Part shown: one piece after another, positions 19,300 to 29,559 of the stretch
How the letters are laid out: each line of letters begins with the position of its first letter
Numbering within the stretch: the first letter of the stretch is position 1
Origin: Bacteroides sp.
Lineage (GTDB): Bacteria; Bacteroidota; Bacteroidia; Bacteroidales; Bacteroidaceae
Direction: 5' to 3'
Assembly: GCA_021201335.1 (NCBI GenBank)
Contig: JAJQFD010000055.1
Coordinates: forward strand, 1 to 64,000
DNA: 64,000 bases
The notes under the pieces: generated by a model
Database searches by the model: none
What the model saw: the letters and a program-made list of their open reading frames with translations, nothing else
What the model was told of the DNA's origin: nothing
Program-made: the position numbers and the translations under genes

Positions 19300-19354
19300 A
19301 GGGAGGCTAAGGAAGAGCCTATGCTCAGGTTTTCCTTAACGTCCCCTCTTTTTT
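19300..19354 (+). terminator. Intrinsic terminator of the Cys-rich protein gene
   Basis: AGGGAGGCTAAGGAA (19300-19314) pairs imperfectly with TTCCTTAACGTCCCCT (19332-19347), followed by CTTTTTT. Confidence 0.7.
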
Positions 19355-19400
19355 CACTAATCTTTTCAGAATTTATTTCTGTTTAATCAAACTGTTGTTT

Positions 19401-22400
19401 TCAATCTAAATCCTTTGGATTTATCTTCGCATACTTAATCCTCTGCCTTCTCCATGTATAAACTACATGTACGCTTCCATCTTTCCCTTGAATCATTGAA
19501 GGATATGAATATTGGCTAATCGGACTATCTTCCAGTACCAATACTTCTTTCCAGTTAACACCGTCATTAGAAACAGCAATGTTCAGCGGAGTGCGCGGAC
19601 CTTTCGGTGTACCCGGCAAAGTACGGAAGTTATTATAAATCAGTAAATGGTGTCCGTCTTTCAATGTTACGGCATCCGTTCCGGAATTGTTATTCGGTAC
19701 GTTGCTGAGAGTTACAGTACTCCAGGTATCCCCGTTGTCGCTGCTCCAGCTGGTAGCCAGATACCCATTGCGGGTACGACCAAGTACCTGTAAACGACCG
19801 TCTTTATGTTTTAAGATGCTAGGCTGAATAGCATAAATATAATATTTCTTTTGCTCTTTAACTGCTTCACCTGCTTCCTGATCATCTTTATTCTCTGCTG
19901 GTTGTGTGCCCTGCATTTGAGTCAAAACGGCTTCTTCGGCCGGGATCGGTCCGACTTTACGCCAGGTTTTCCCCAGATCATCGGAGATTTCGAAGTGAAT
20001 CCTCCAGCCACCGGAGCCTTCTGTGCTGGAAGGACTAATTATACGTCCATCAATAAATTCCGGTTTGTTTTTTACCGGACCTAAGAAACCATCAGGCAGT
20101 TTTTCGCGTTTGCTCCATGTTTTGCCACCATCTTTGCTGCGCACCAGGTAGCCTTCCCATCCGGCTACATTGATACCGATTTTATAGAAAAGAAGTAATT
20201 CTCCACCAGGTATCTGAAATAATACCGGGTTCCAGCAGGCTTTACGCTCGGTAGGGCTGAATACTCCGTCGGCTGCCTGTACAGGGGCTGTCCAAGTATT
20301 GCTTCCCTTTTCCTTGCGGCAAACCCAGATTACACAGTCGGGATTCCGTTCTTTAGTTCCGCCAAAGAAAGCGGCTACAAGGTCTCCTTTCGGTGTTTCT
20401 ACAATCGTAGAAGCATGACATTCCGGGAAAGAGGCTTCTTCATATAAAAACTCATCACTCAGAATGGCTTTATTACGGGTGGGTATAGTAACACTATAAT
20501 GATACGTACCGGAGCCTATATGTTCCACTTTACCATTCGGTAGATGAACTTCGGCTGTTGAGTTAGCAGGCACCATAACTTGCCATTCAAGGTGGGTGGG
20601 TGTTTTGTTCCATTTGCTGGCAGCTTTGCCATAAGGAGTTTCATAAGTAACATCTACCCGGCTTAATTCCTGTATATCAAAATCAGGACGGAAGATAATA
20701 TGTTTAAATCCCACTTTCTCCCGACTGCTACGGATTCCTCCCAGATGTTCATAACACCAGGAAATCAAATCACCCAGCAGCATGACATGATTACCACTGT
20801 TCATGGCAGGGTTGGCGGTATTCCCGTTCCAGAGTTCCCAAATGGTAGTTGCACCTTGTTCGGCCATATAACCCCAGCTAGGATATTTTTTGTTGGTGGC
20901 GAGTAAATAAGCAATATCAGAGCTTCCCATGTTGCTGAGTCCGTGCATCAGCCATTGAGTTCCAATTACTCCGGTACTGATAAATCCTTTATTGGTGGTG
21001 ATGATGGTAGTGATTATATTTTTCTTCACTTCTTCCACATATTCATTGGGAATCAATCCGAAGGTTAACGGAAGAAGATTGGCTGTTACAGTATTGTTAT
21101 CATAATAGATGCTGTCAGGATATAATGGATGTCCCGGAACAGATGAAGTTCCTTTTTTAACAACCAAGAACTTACGGTTAAAAGCATCTTTCATCTTCTC
21201 ACGCAAAGCTTTGAATTGTGCCGCGTCTTCCGTAAAGTTCTGCAGTTCGGCAAAACGAGTCATCAGTTCCAGCATTTTACAACCGTAAGCAGTAGCGATC
21301 AGCGTGCCATCGGTACGGCGTTGAGGATCCCGGCTATGTATCAACTCCAATGATTCGGGAGGTACACACCAGTCACCATATTTATCTTTAGTGATGATAT
21401 AGTCTTCCGTCATGTACTCTTTGCACATATGATGCAGCCACTTTTTAATGGCCGGATAACTCTTTACGATGGGAGTTATATTTCCAAATTGCGTGTAGAT
21501 CATATCACAATCAATGGGAAGCGTCGCCGGCCATGTCATGTTATCGGAATAGTAATTCCAGTAAGCAGGTGCTACATCAGGAATACAACCGTCTTCCCGT
21601 TGTGCTTCGCAAATATCATCCATCCATTTAGCATAGAGGGTGGCACAGTCGAACATAAAACTTTCTCCCCATGAACCCATGGCATGATCTCCCAACCAGG
21701 GCTGGCGTTCATTGCGCTGTGGACAATCGACAGGCATACCTTTGTAATTACCCAGAATGCCCCAGTAAGCATTTTTATAAACCTGGTTTAAAGTGGAATT
21801 GGAGCAATTGAAAGAACCACTCAGATTCATTTCATCGCTGACAACTTCACCCATAAAGTCATTCAGCGTGGGATTTTTATACCCGGTAATTTCTACATAA
21901 CGGAAGCCATGGTATACAAAACGAGGAGCCCATTCGGTGCCTACTTCATCTCCCCGAACCACATAGATATCGGTTACGCGCGCATCACGCAGGTTACGTA
22001 CGTATAGTTCACCGTCTTCTTTTAAAAGTTCGCCAAAGCGCAAACGAATACTGTCGCTTGCATTTCCTTTGATTTTCATGCGAATCCAACCAGTCATGTT
22101 TTGGCCCATATCCATGATATATTTATCGCCGACTTTGTTGATGGAAACAGGTTTTACTTTGTCCACCACTTTCATGTTAGGAGTCATCCCGGCACGAAGG
22201 GTCCCGTCGGGGATACCTGCCCGTTCTACTGGATTCCAGGAAGAATCATCGTAACCGATTGTTGTCCAGCCTTTCAGTTCTTTGCGAGCATCGTATTCTT
22301 CCCCGTCATATTCGTTGTTGGTACGTATCGGTCCATCAGCCGTCATGCGCCAGTTTGTATCACTGGCAATCGTTTCTTTGCTGCCGTCGGTGTATTCAAC

Positions 22401-23189
22401 AATCAGGTTCAAGCGTAATTTGGGATAACCGAAGTTAGGTATCTTATACGGTTTATAATCCTGACGCATGGTATAGAAACGTCCGTTTCCGAGAGTTACC
22501 CCTAACGCGTTTTCTCCTTTCAGAAAGGAAGTGACATCAAAGGTATTATAAATAACTGTTTTACGGTAATCAGTAGGTACGGGTGCCAATACCTGGTCTC
22601 CTACCCTTTCTCCATTAATAAAGAGCTCGTACATTCCCATTCCGGCTATATGTACGGTAGCTTGTTTGATTTGTTTGTCCAGTTTGAATTCTGTACGCAG
22701 GTAACGGGCACTTAAACGACTCCACTGAGTTTCGCTATCCCACGGTGCGGGACGTTCCATCCCAATCCAGCGACCTTTCCAGTGGGTTTCTCCGAGTAAC
22801 CCCATACTCCAGCTGGCGGGATCACTCCATGCCGTTTCGCCCTGCGTAGTGTAAACTTTCACTTTCCAATAGCAGCGAAGATTACTTTTCAGGGCTTTTC
22901 CCTGATAGGATACCAGATGGGAAGCATCGGAAGACACTTTTCCGGAATCCCACAGATCTCCTTCATTCTTCAATAACTTTTCAGGTGAAGAAGCGACCAA
23001 TATATGGTAGGCCGTCTGCATCACATCTCTTTTGTCGGATGAAATCTTCCAGCTTAGCCGAGGTACCTCTGTATCAATTCCCATAGGGTTAGTCAACTGC
23101 TCAACCCGAAGATTTTCTACAGACACAGCTGCCCTTGCAAAGGAGCAAAAGCAGCTGATGAGAATAAATAGTAATAGTTTATTTTTCAT
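19401..23189 (-). CDS. GH78 alpha-L-rhamnosidase fused to a sialidase-like (BNR) propeller
   Basis: A 1,262-residue secreted enzyme with a signal peptide (cleavage near FARA/A at residue 20). Beta-sandwich domains of the rhamnosidase N-terminus run to about residue 470. The (alpha/alpha)6 GH78 catalytic domain follows with DCPQRNERQPWLGD and GATTIWELWNGN, which carry the usual catalytic acids. After a C-terminal beta-domain, residues from about 905 to the end form a separate BNR propeller with Asp-box-like segments (SKDGGKTWSKR, SDDLGKTWRKV, SSDNGDTWSTV). The propeller could be a second glycosidase or a binding module. The start overlaps the GH140 stop by 11 bases, so it is the last gene of a three-gene operon. 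It is intact despite its size. Confidence 0.88.
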   Translation of the reverse strand: MKNKLLLFILISCFCSFARAAVSVENLRVEQLTNPMGIDTEVPRLSWKISSDKRDVMQTAYHILVASSPEKLLKNEGDLWDSGKVSSDASHLVSYQGKALKSNLRCYWKVKVYTTQGETAWSDPASWSMGLLGETHWKGRWIGMERPAPWDSETQWSRLSARYLRTEFKLDKQIKQATVHIAGMGMYELFINGERVGDQVLAPVPTDYRKTVIYNTFDVTSFLKGENALGVTLGNGRFYTMRQDYKPYKIPNFGYPKLRLNLIVEYTDGSKETIASDTNWRMTADGPIRTNNEYDGEEYDARKELKGWTTIGYDDSSWNPVERAGIPDGTLRAGMTPNMKVVDKVKPVSINKVGDKYIMDMGQNMTGWIRMKIKGNASDSIRLRFGELLKEDGELYVRNLRDARVTDIYVVRGDEVGTEWAPRFVYHGFRYVEITGYKNPTLNDFMGEVVSDEMNLSGSFNCSNSTLNQVYKNAYWGILGNYKGMPVDCPQRNERQPWLGDHAMGSWGESFMFDCATLYAKWMDDICEAQREDGCIPDVAPAYWNYYSDNMTWPATLPIDCDMIYTQFGNITPIVKSYPAIKKWLHHMCKEYMTEDYIITKDKYGDWCVPPESLELIHSRDPQRRTDGTLIATAYGCKMLELMTRFAELQNFTEDAAQFKALREKMKDAFNRKFLVVKKGTSSVPGHPLYPDSIYYDNNTVTANLLPLTFGLIPNEYVEEVKKNIITTIITTNKGFISTGVIGTQWLMHGLSNMGSSDIAYLLATNKKYPSWGYMAEQGATTIWELWNGNTANPAMNSGNHVMLLGDLISWCYEHLGGIRSSREKVGFKHIIFRPDFDIQELSRVDVTYETPYGKAASKWNKTPTHLEWQVMVPANSTAEVHLPNGKVEHIGSGTYHYSVTIPTRNKAILSDEFLYEEASFPECHASTIVETPKGDLVAAFFGGTKERNPDCVIWVCRKEKGSNTWTAPVQAADGVFSPTERKACWNPVLFQIPGGELLLFYKIGINVAGWEGYLVRSKDGGKTWSKREKLPDGFLGPVKNKPEFIDGRIISPSSTEGSGGWRIHFEISDDLGKTWRKVGPIPAEEAVLTQMQGTQPAENKDDQEAGEAVKEQKKYYIYAIQPSILKHKDGRLQVLGRTRNGYLATSWSSDNGDTWSTVTLSNVPNNNSGTDAVTLKDGHHLLIYNNFRTLPGTPKGPRTPLNIAVSNDGVNWKEVLVLEDSPISQYSYPSMIQGKDGSVHVVYTWRRQRIKYAKINPKDLD

Positions 23190-24645
23190 TATTGGGCATG
23201 TATTTCAATTGTGCATCCGGCAATTCTGTCCACTCTTTCCTGATGTAACTTTTCGATGCGTCCACAGCAATCAAAACTTGATCATTACCACTAATATAGC
23301 CGCTATCGTGCTGGAAAGTGGTGGTTTTGTTATCGAACTCACCGATATAGGAGAGCTTTCCATCCTTTGCACTGAACCACCATACATTCTTCTTTGCCCC
23401 ACTGATTTTGCTGAGATCAATTTGCATCGGACGACCCGTGTAATTGTAAACCAGCAGGTAATCTTTACCACGGGTAGCCACAGCCCGATCATACCGTTCG
23501 CCATTGGTTCCGGCAATAATGCTTTGATCGGGTATCCGGTCGAAGTATGGGAAGGTAAGCATCAGATTCTTAATGTACTTCATCTGGTTGAAACCCGGAT
23601 CTTTCAATGCGTCATACCAGGGAGTAGTTGCTCCGTAAGCGGCTCCTACTCCGGGACGGATGAATTGCATCAGGGAATTATGTCCGTATGTATGACCAAA
23701 TGAACCGGCAAATACCGACCAATAAGCATATCGACGAACATCACCATCATGCCAACGGGTTTCATTGGGATCGTGCAAACCTTGTGGAATATCTTCGTAA
23801 ATAGGTTCACCGTCAATAACAGGTTTCATTGGCTTCATGGCAATACTACGCTCTACAAAACGCCAGTTGTCTTCTTCGGTATTTTCTTCAATCGGATAGT
23901 CACCATCTCCTTTCCGTTGACCGTAGCGACGGTGTCCGCTCTGGAACATATTGAAATCTAACCAGTCAGCGTTATTAAACCAAGTGGCAGAGGTGGTTCT
24001 TCCGCGTGGATGGAAAGTCATTACATGGTTCTTGTCAATGCTGCGGATAGTGGTTGCAAGAGCTTCCCAAACGTCTGTTTTCACATCCCCACGGATGTCA
24101 CCCCCAATCAGCCAGATGATATTCGGATCATCTTTATAGCGTTCAGCCAGGAATTTTCCATAGGTTTGTGCTTGTTTTACATCCATTTCACCCCGACTCA
24201 CCGGACTCCCCCATATGCATACCATACCGATATAAATTCCTTTGCGGGCAGCCGTTTTAATGATATAATCCATGTGGTCCCAGTAACCGTAAACACCTTT
24301 CCGATTGATCTCTTTGAAATTATAACCGTCGATATGAGAGTATTGCCCGTAGATGTTCATAGAGGGCACGTTATTAAGGGTTTGTATTTGAACGACATTA
24401 TACCCTGCCTTTTTACATTGTTCGAGGTAGTATTCAGCCTCATCCCGATTCAGTCGTTGTGGAAGTAACCAGCCTGTTTCACCTAACCAGAAGAAAGGGG
24501 TTCCGTCTTCGTGCTTCAGATAGCGGCCTTCTTCGGATACTTTTAATTTACCGTGCGCCCATGGTATATAATTTTGGTTTTGGGCTAAAATGCTTCCTGA
24601 GATAGTAAAGGTTAGCAGGAAGGTTAATAGTTTAAATTTTTTCAT
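23179..24645 (-). CDS. GH140 (DUF4038) apiosidase-like glycoside hydrolase
   Basis: A 488-residue secreted protein with a signal peptide ending near SILAQ. The TIM-barrel shows TPFFWLGETGWLL, GYNVVQIQTLNNVP, and DPNIIWLIGGDIRGD, typical of the DUF4038 catalytic domain, followed by a C-terminal collagen-binding-like beta-domain with DYLLVYNYTGRP. GH140 was founded on a Bacteroides enzyme that releases apiose-linked side chains of rhamnogalacturonan-II. It sits between GH95 and GH78 genes with a 50-base gap and an 11-base overlap. Family is clear; exact specificity is inferred. Confidence 0.87.
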   Translation of the reverse strand: MKKFKLLTFLLTFTISGSILAQNQNYIPWAHGKLKVSEEGRYLKHEDGTPFFWLGETGWLLPQRLNRDEAEYYLEQCKKAGYNVVQIQTLNNVPSMNIYGQYSHIDGYNFKEINRKGVYGYWDHMDYIIKTAARKGIYIGMVCIWGSPVSRGEMDVKQAQTYGKFLAERYKDDPNIIWLIGGDIRGDVKTDVWEALATTIRSIDKNHVMTFHPRGRTTSATWFNNADWLDFNMFQSGHRRYGQRKGDGDYPIEENTEEDNWRFVERSIAMKPMKPVIDGEPIYEDIPQGLHDPNETRWHDGDVRRYAYWSVFAGSFGHTYGHNSLMQFIRPGVGAAYGATTPWYDALKDPGFNQMKYIKNLMLTFPYFDRIPDQSIIAGTNGERYDRAVATRGKDYLLVYNYTGRPMQIDLSKISGAKKNVWWFSAKDGKLSYIGEFDNKTTTFQHDSGYISGNDQVLIAVDASKSYIRKEWTELPDAQLKYMPNNEK

Positions 24646-24695
24646 TCAATATATCTTTTAGTTGATTTGGTTTCGGTTATGTCGCAGGCAGTTGT

Positions 24696-27146
24696 TTATT
24701 TTCCAAAAATAATATATTCTTTACCAACCTCCGTATTCAGATCATATAAATATGTTTTATTCAATTCAACTTTTTTCAACGAGGCCTTTTCATTAATCAG
24801 CGGTTTAGCTACAGCAGGAATTTCATAAAGTTTATTAGGATTTTCTCCTTTAGCAAACTTCAGTCCGTCTCCGGTAAGCTGATTTAAAGAGCGTAAACGG
24901 CAATTGCCTCCCCTCCGTGATTTTACGACCAGTCGCTCTACCTTTCCGTTTTTCCAACTCAAATCTAGTTCAAAACCGCCACGAGCTACAATTCCCTTGA
25001 TCTCTCCATCTTTCCACAGAGAAGGAAGTGCTGGAAGCAGATAGATAAATCCGTCATGGCTTTGCATCAGCATTTCCACGATACCGGCGGCGCAACCGAA
25101 GTTTCCGTCAATCTGAAAAGGGGGATGCGCATCGAACAGATTGGGATATGTACCTCCTTTTTTCTTCTCGTTGCGTACCAGCGTCAACTGGTCTGTGATT
25201 AACTTATAAGCATGATCTCCATCTAGCAAACGAGCCCATAGGCAAACCTCCCACCCCATTGACCATCCGGTAGAGGGATCTCCACGGGCAATCAGTGAAG
25301 TACGGGCAGCATCAAATAATTCAGGGGTTCGGAACGGTGATATCTGGTTGCTGGGGAACAAACCGTAAAGATGTGACACATGGCGGTGTTTGTCTTCCGG
25401 GCTGTCCCAATCGAACATCCACTCCTGTAATTGTCCCCAATGGCCGATCTGCATGGGAGCCATTTCTTTTAAACGTTGTTCCAGACGGTCGGCAAATTCC
25501 TTATCTATATTTAATAAGCGTGCGGTAGTGATGATAGAATTCCATAAATCGAAAATCAACTGGTTGTCCATGGTACAGCCTCCGGCAGTAGTAGCTTTGC
25601 CTCTGCTACCGGCATGTGTGTTTTCAGGAGAGTTGCTGGGACAAACAACCAGCCATCCATGTACCGGTTCTTTTACCATCGTTTCGTCAAAGAATCGTCC
25701 GGCTTCTTTCATAATGGGATAAGCTGAACGCAGAAACTCAATATCTCCGGTGTAAAGATAGCGTTCCCACAAATGACGGCAAAGCCAGGCACCTCCACAG
25801 GGCCACATACCAGAAGGGGCTTTATCCAATGCTCCGGTAATTCGCCAGATATCGGTATTGTGATGCAATACCCAGCCATTGGCTCCATACATAATCTGTG
25901 CGGTTTCCTTACCCGTTTCACTTACTTCGCGGGTCATCCGGAGTAACGGTTCGTGCAGTTCGCTCAGGTTGGTTACTTCGGCTGGCCAGTAATTCATTTC
26001 AACGTTGATGTTGCAAGTATACTTGCTGTCCCAGGAAGGGAACAGTTTATCATTCCAGATTCCCTGTAAATTAGCAGGCTGACCTTCCGGTTGCGAAGAA
26101 CAAATTAACAGGTAACGTCCGAACTGAAAATATAAGGCCACTAGGTGCGCATCATTTGTTTTACTAAAGTTTTTTACACGCATATCAGTGGTTACACCCG
26201 CATAGTTATCTTTACCCAGATGCAGAGACACCCGATCCATCAAACCCTTATAGAAAGTAATGTGTTCGCGTTTAGATTGCTTATAATCACGAACAACAGC
26301 TTTTTCAAAATAGTCGCGGGCTCTTTCCACCTGGTTTCCAGTAATATCTTTATAGTTATTAAAATTAGTAGCAATGGAAACATACAGAATAGCTTCATCT
26401 GCATTTTCCACGGAAACGACTCCATCCGCATAAGTTACTTTTCCGCTTTTGGAAGTAGCTCCTAAACGTCCCTGGAATTCCACTTTTCCTTTTAATCCTT
26501 CATGTAGCGACGAAACCCCGGACAGGGTGACGCAATTCTTTTCAGTTTCCATCATCACATCCTGATGCGGAGAAGTAAGTACAGCATTACAGGTAATCTT
26601 ACCCGGCTTGTCGGCTGTTAATCTTACTGTAACCACCTGATCAGCAAAAGAGGTAATCATCTCCCTGCGGTAGTTCACCCCATTCACCTGATAAGTAACA
26701 ATAGCACGGGCAGAATCAAGACTCAATTCCCGGTAATACTGGGTATAGCGGGTATGTCCGGGAAAAGAAATTCGCAAATCACCAAAGGACTGGTAAGGCA
26801 TACCTGAATTGGTTTTAGCCATCACTTTTTCCGTTGCCAACGTCTGAGCCTCAAGGTATTTTCCTTCAAATACCAGTTGCCGCACTTTAGGAATGTATTC
26901 TAACGCATTGGGATTGGCGTTGTTATTGGGCTGTCCGGCCCAGATCGTTTCTTCATTCAACTGAATCTGTTCTACTCCGGGATTTCCGTAAACCATAGCT
27001 CCCAACCGGCCGTTACCAAGAGGAAGAGCTTCTGTCCAGACCTGCGCGGGGCGGTCGTACCATAATTTGTATTCTTCCGGTGTCTGAGATTTAATAGTTA
27101 AGGTTGTCAGTAACAAATACCCGGAAAAAAATAGTTTTTTAACCAT
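24696..27146 (-). CDS. GH95 alpha-L-fucosidase/alpha-L-galactosidase
   Basis: An 816-residue secreted enzyme (signal peptide ending near TIKSQ). The N-terminal beta-sandwich begins LWYDRPAQVWTEALPLGNGR. The (alpha/alpha)6 domain contains NVEMNYWPAEVTNLSELH, SPEDKHRHVSHLYGLFP, and HPPFQIDGNFGCAAGIVEML, where the family's catalytic Asn, Glu and Asp residues lie. GH95 members cleave alpha-1,2-linked L-fucose or, in pectin loci, L-galactose. It is the first gene of the operon with GH140 and GH78. There is no SusC/SusD pair next to it. Confidence 0.9.
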   Translation of the reverse strand: MVKKLFFSGYLLLTTLTIKSQTPEEYKLWYDRPAQVWTEALPLGNGRLGAMVYGNPGVEQIQLNEETIWAGQPNNNANPNALEYIPKVRQLVFEGKYLEAQTLATEKVMAKTNSGMPYQSFGDLRISFPGHTRYTQYYRELSLDSARAIVTYQVNGVNYRREMITSFADQVVTVRLTADKPGKITCNAVLTSPHQDVMMETEKNCVTLSGVSSLHEGLKGKVEFQGRLGATSKSGKVTYADGVVSVENADEAILYVSIATNFNNYKDITGNQVERARDYFEKAVVRDYKQSKREHITFYKGLMDRVSLHLGKDNYAGVTTDMRVKNFSKTNDAHLVALYFQFGRYLLICSSQPEGQPANLQGIWNDKLFPSWDSKYTCNINVEMNYWPAEVTNLSELHEPLLRMTREVSETGKETAQIMYGANGWVLHHNTDIWRITGALDKAPSGMWPCGGAWLCRHLWERYLYTGDIEFLRSAYPIMKEAGRFFDETMVKEPVHGWLVVCPSNSPENTHAGSRGKATTAGGCTMDNQLIFDLWNSIITTARLLNIDKEFADRLEQRLKEMAPMQIGHWGQLQEWMFDWDSPEDKHRHVSHLYGLFPSNQISPFRTPELFDAARTSLIARGDPSTGWSMGWEVCLWARLLDGDHAYKLITDQLTLVRNEKKKGGTYPNLFDAHPPFQIDGNFGCAAGIVEMLMQSHDGFIYLLPALPSLWKDGEIKGIVARGGFELDLSWKNGKVERLVVKSRRGGNCRLRSLNQLTGDGLKFAKGENPNKLYEIPAVAKPLINEKASLKKVELNKTYLYDLNTEVGKEYIIFGK

Positions 27147-27303
27147 TGGCGTATAGTAAGGTTTATGATTACATTTTTGCTGATAAATAATAGACGTGGA
27201 AACAATTCTTTTGTAATCAGTTGAATGTCAAATATGCATAAATCATTAACAATAATAGATCCTAAAAAAAACTTTATTTATGTTACACTTATTTTAAAAA
27301 AGT

Positions 27304-27311
27304 TACCTTTG
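27304..27311 (+). promoter_or_regulatory. -7 box of the PCMD lipoprotein gene
   Basis: TACCTTTG matches TAnnTTTG and lies 42 bases before the ATG at 27354, in the spacer divergent from the glycosidase operon. Confidence 0.65.
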
Positions 27312-27353
27312 TAATATTTAAGAAACTACAGATAAAACTAAACCTATTAACAA

Positions 27354-28457
27354 ATGGAACTAAAAAAGATTTTCATATTCCTAACTACTGTTTTCCTGCT
27401 TATTGCTTGTATCCAGGATGAAGCACCAAATTTTGAAGCAGACATTGAGACATGTACTGTAGAGGAAAATATCTTAATGCGGGATCCTCAGATAGAGAAT
27501 ACCCGAATAAATCTGATTGTAAAACCCACCGTTGATATCACAAAAGCCACTTTACATTTCACCCTAACTCCAGGAGCCACCATTGATCCTCCCAGTGGTA
27601 CTGTAAGAGATCTCACGCAAAATCCAACCTATACGGTTACTTCTGAAGATAGAAAATCAACTAAAACGTATACAGTAAGTTGTACGGATGGTGGAGTTCC
27701 TAGTAATTATGATTTTGAACATTTTAGAATCTACGCGAAATATTATCTTTTTTATGAGCTTTCTATTCCTGAGGGAGAAGAAAAACCTCAAACTCTGGAT
27801 ATATGGAGCAGCGGAAATGCCGGCTTTTCTCTTATAGCAGGAAATACATTACCCGAAGACTTCCCTACCGCTCCTTCTGAATTTGGAAAAAGCGGTTATT
27901 GTTTGAAACTGGAAACAAAGAGTACAGGCTCCTTCGGCGAAAGGCTTAAAATGCCCATTGCGGCTGGTAACCTCTTTTTTGGCACATTCAAAGCGTTAAA
28001 TGCGCTTATGAATCCTTTGAAAGCAACAGAATTTGGTATACCTTTTAACCACATTCCTATCTATTTGGAAGGACATTATAAATACAAAGCAGGAGAGGTT
28101 TATAAGGACAAGGAAAATAATGTAGTTCCGGATAAGAAAGACAATTTCGATATTTATGCCATTATGTATGAAACAGATGAGACTGTTAAATTCTTGGATG
28201 GAACTAATTCGCTTACCAGTCCCAATCTTGTTGCTATTGCCCGATTCGATGAAGCGGACAAAAAAGAAACTGATACCTGGACCCGTTTTGAACTTCCGTT
28301 TGTCTATCTGGATGGAAAAGAAATTGATCAGGAAAAGTTGAAAAACAATATATATAATATAGCCATCATATTCTCTTCCAGTATTGATGGAGCATTATTT
28401 AACGGTGCCATAGGAAGTACTTTATTACTAGATGAAGTGAGACTTGTTTACGAATAA
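27354..28457 (+). CDS. PCMD-domain surface lipoprotein
   Basis: A 367-residue lipoprotein with lipobox FLLIAC (Cys about residue 19) followed by acidic residues, which suggests outer-membrane surface display. Residues about 35-120 form a beta-sandwich like those in SusD-associated lipoproteins (NPTYTVTSEDRKSTKTYTVS). The rest matches the putative carbohydrate metabolism domain (YLEGHYKYKAGEVYKD, then GSTLLLDEVRLVYE at the end). These proteins usually sit beside outer-membrane barrels, as here, where a barrel gene follows after 30 bases. A glycan-binding role is likely but not shown. Confidence 0.8.
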   Translation: MELKKIFIFLTTVFLLIACIQDEAPNFEADIETCTVEENILMRDPQIENTRINLIVKPTVDITKATLHFTLTPGATIDPPSGTVRDLTQNPTYTVTSEDRKSTKTYTVSCTDGGVPSNYDFEHFRIYAKYYLFYELSIPEGEEKPQTLDIWSSGNAGFSLIAGNTLPEDFPTAPSEFGKSGYCLKLETKSTGSFGERLKMPIAAGNLFFGTFKALNALMNPLKATEFGIPFNHIPIYLEGHYKYKAGEVYKDKENNVVPDKKDNFDIYAIMYETDETVKFLDGTNSLTSPNLVAIARFDEADKKETDTWTRFELPFVYLDGKEIDQEKLKNNIYNIAIIFSSSIDGALFNGAIGSTLLLDEVRLVYE

Positions 28458-28487
28458 AAAATAGTTTTTACCTTTAAAGAAACATTC

Positions 28488-29254
28488 ATGAAAAAAATAT
28501 TCTGTTATTAAGTATCTCTTTATTTACCATATTTACGTGTCGTGCACAGGAGGAGACAACGAAAGGTATACTGTGGTCTGCTGCGCGAGGATTGGAATAT
28601 AGTATAAAAGCCGGAGTTAATATAGGAGGTACTTCTCCTCTCCCACTCCCTGAAGAAATTCGTTCCATAAAAAGCTATTCACCCCTCCTTTCCATTAACC
28701 TGGAAGGAAGTGTCAGTAAATGGTTTGATCTCCACTGGGGAATCAGTACTGGTATACGGTTAGAGACAAAAGGCATGAAGACCAATGCCAGAGTTAGAAA
28801 CTATAGCCTTGAAATGACTGATAAGGATGATGGTGGTTATATGAAAGGTCGGTGGACCGGCTTTGTGAAAACAAAAGTAAACAATACCTATCTCACGATT
28901 CCAATGCTGGCGAATTATAAGTTATCACCCCGCTGGAAGCTTATGGGTGGATTCTTCTTCTCCTATATGATTGACGGTGAATTCTCCGGTACTGCCTACG
29001 ACGGTTATTTAAGAGAAGGAGACCCTACCGGTACAAAAATATATGTGGATGAAGCCGTTTATGATTTCTCTGACGATCTGAGCAGATTCCAATGGGGCGC
29101 AGAGCTGGGAGCGGAATGGAAAGCATTCAAGCACCTGACTGTACACTCCAAACTGAGCTGGGGTTTTAAAGACATATTTAAAAGCAACTTTGAGACTATT
29201 ACTTTTGGTATGTATCCGATTTATCTAAATGTGGGATTTGGCTATTTGTTTTGA
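28488..29254 (+). pseudogene. Outer-membrane beta-barrel protein, signal peptide out of frame
   Basis: The barrel frame from about 28515 to 29254 (with KWFDLHWGISTGIRLETKG and a terminal YLNVGFGYLF) is intact, but the start codon at 28488 leads to a stop after seven residues. Adding one A to the A7 run at 28491-28497 gives MKKNILLLSISLFTIFTCRA, a normal signal peptide, joined in frame to QEETTKG and the barrel. The corrected product is about 255 residues, like PorT/OmpW-class small barrels, with amphipathic strands and a terminal aromatic. It is co-transcribed with the PCMD lipoprotein. Confidence 0.75.
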
Positions 29255-29260
29255 TAATTG

Positions 29261-29523
29261 AATAGTACCTCCTTCTTTCATTTTTAAATTAAGAATATAT
29301 TTGACGTTTCAACTTAAGCAAAAACGGAACAAGACACAGATTAACTCGCTAGTTATCAGTTATTTATAAAATCAAAACAAAGGGTATATAACTAAAGGGT
29401 GCCAAGGTATATAACTAAGCATGCCTTAGGTATATAACTAAGCCCCCTTTAGTTATATACGTTGGCATTCGTTTATTTGGGGGCATACAAAAAATGATAA
29501 CAAACTACTATAATTGTCTGATT
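29261..29523 (+). repeat. Island-flanking direct repeat, left copy
   Basis: About 263 bases that recur in the same orientation at 48984-49248. The 77-base core at 29384-29460 begins GTATATAACTAAAGGG and ends with its reverse complement. Inside are two further GTATATAACTAA units and the dyad CTAAGCATGCCTTAG. It lies between convergent genes. The flanking bases are clearly similar but diverged between copies. Confidence 0.8.
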
Positions 29524-29559
29524 CCGGTTGATTCTTCGCCCCTTTAGGTTAGGCACATG

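Noticed and set aside
29384..29460. The GTATATAACTAA repeats as a short CRISPR array
   Set aside because: Units are in both orientations, spacers are not uniform, and the same block recurs at 49110-49186; no cas gene is present.
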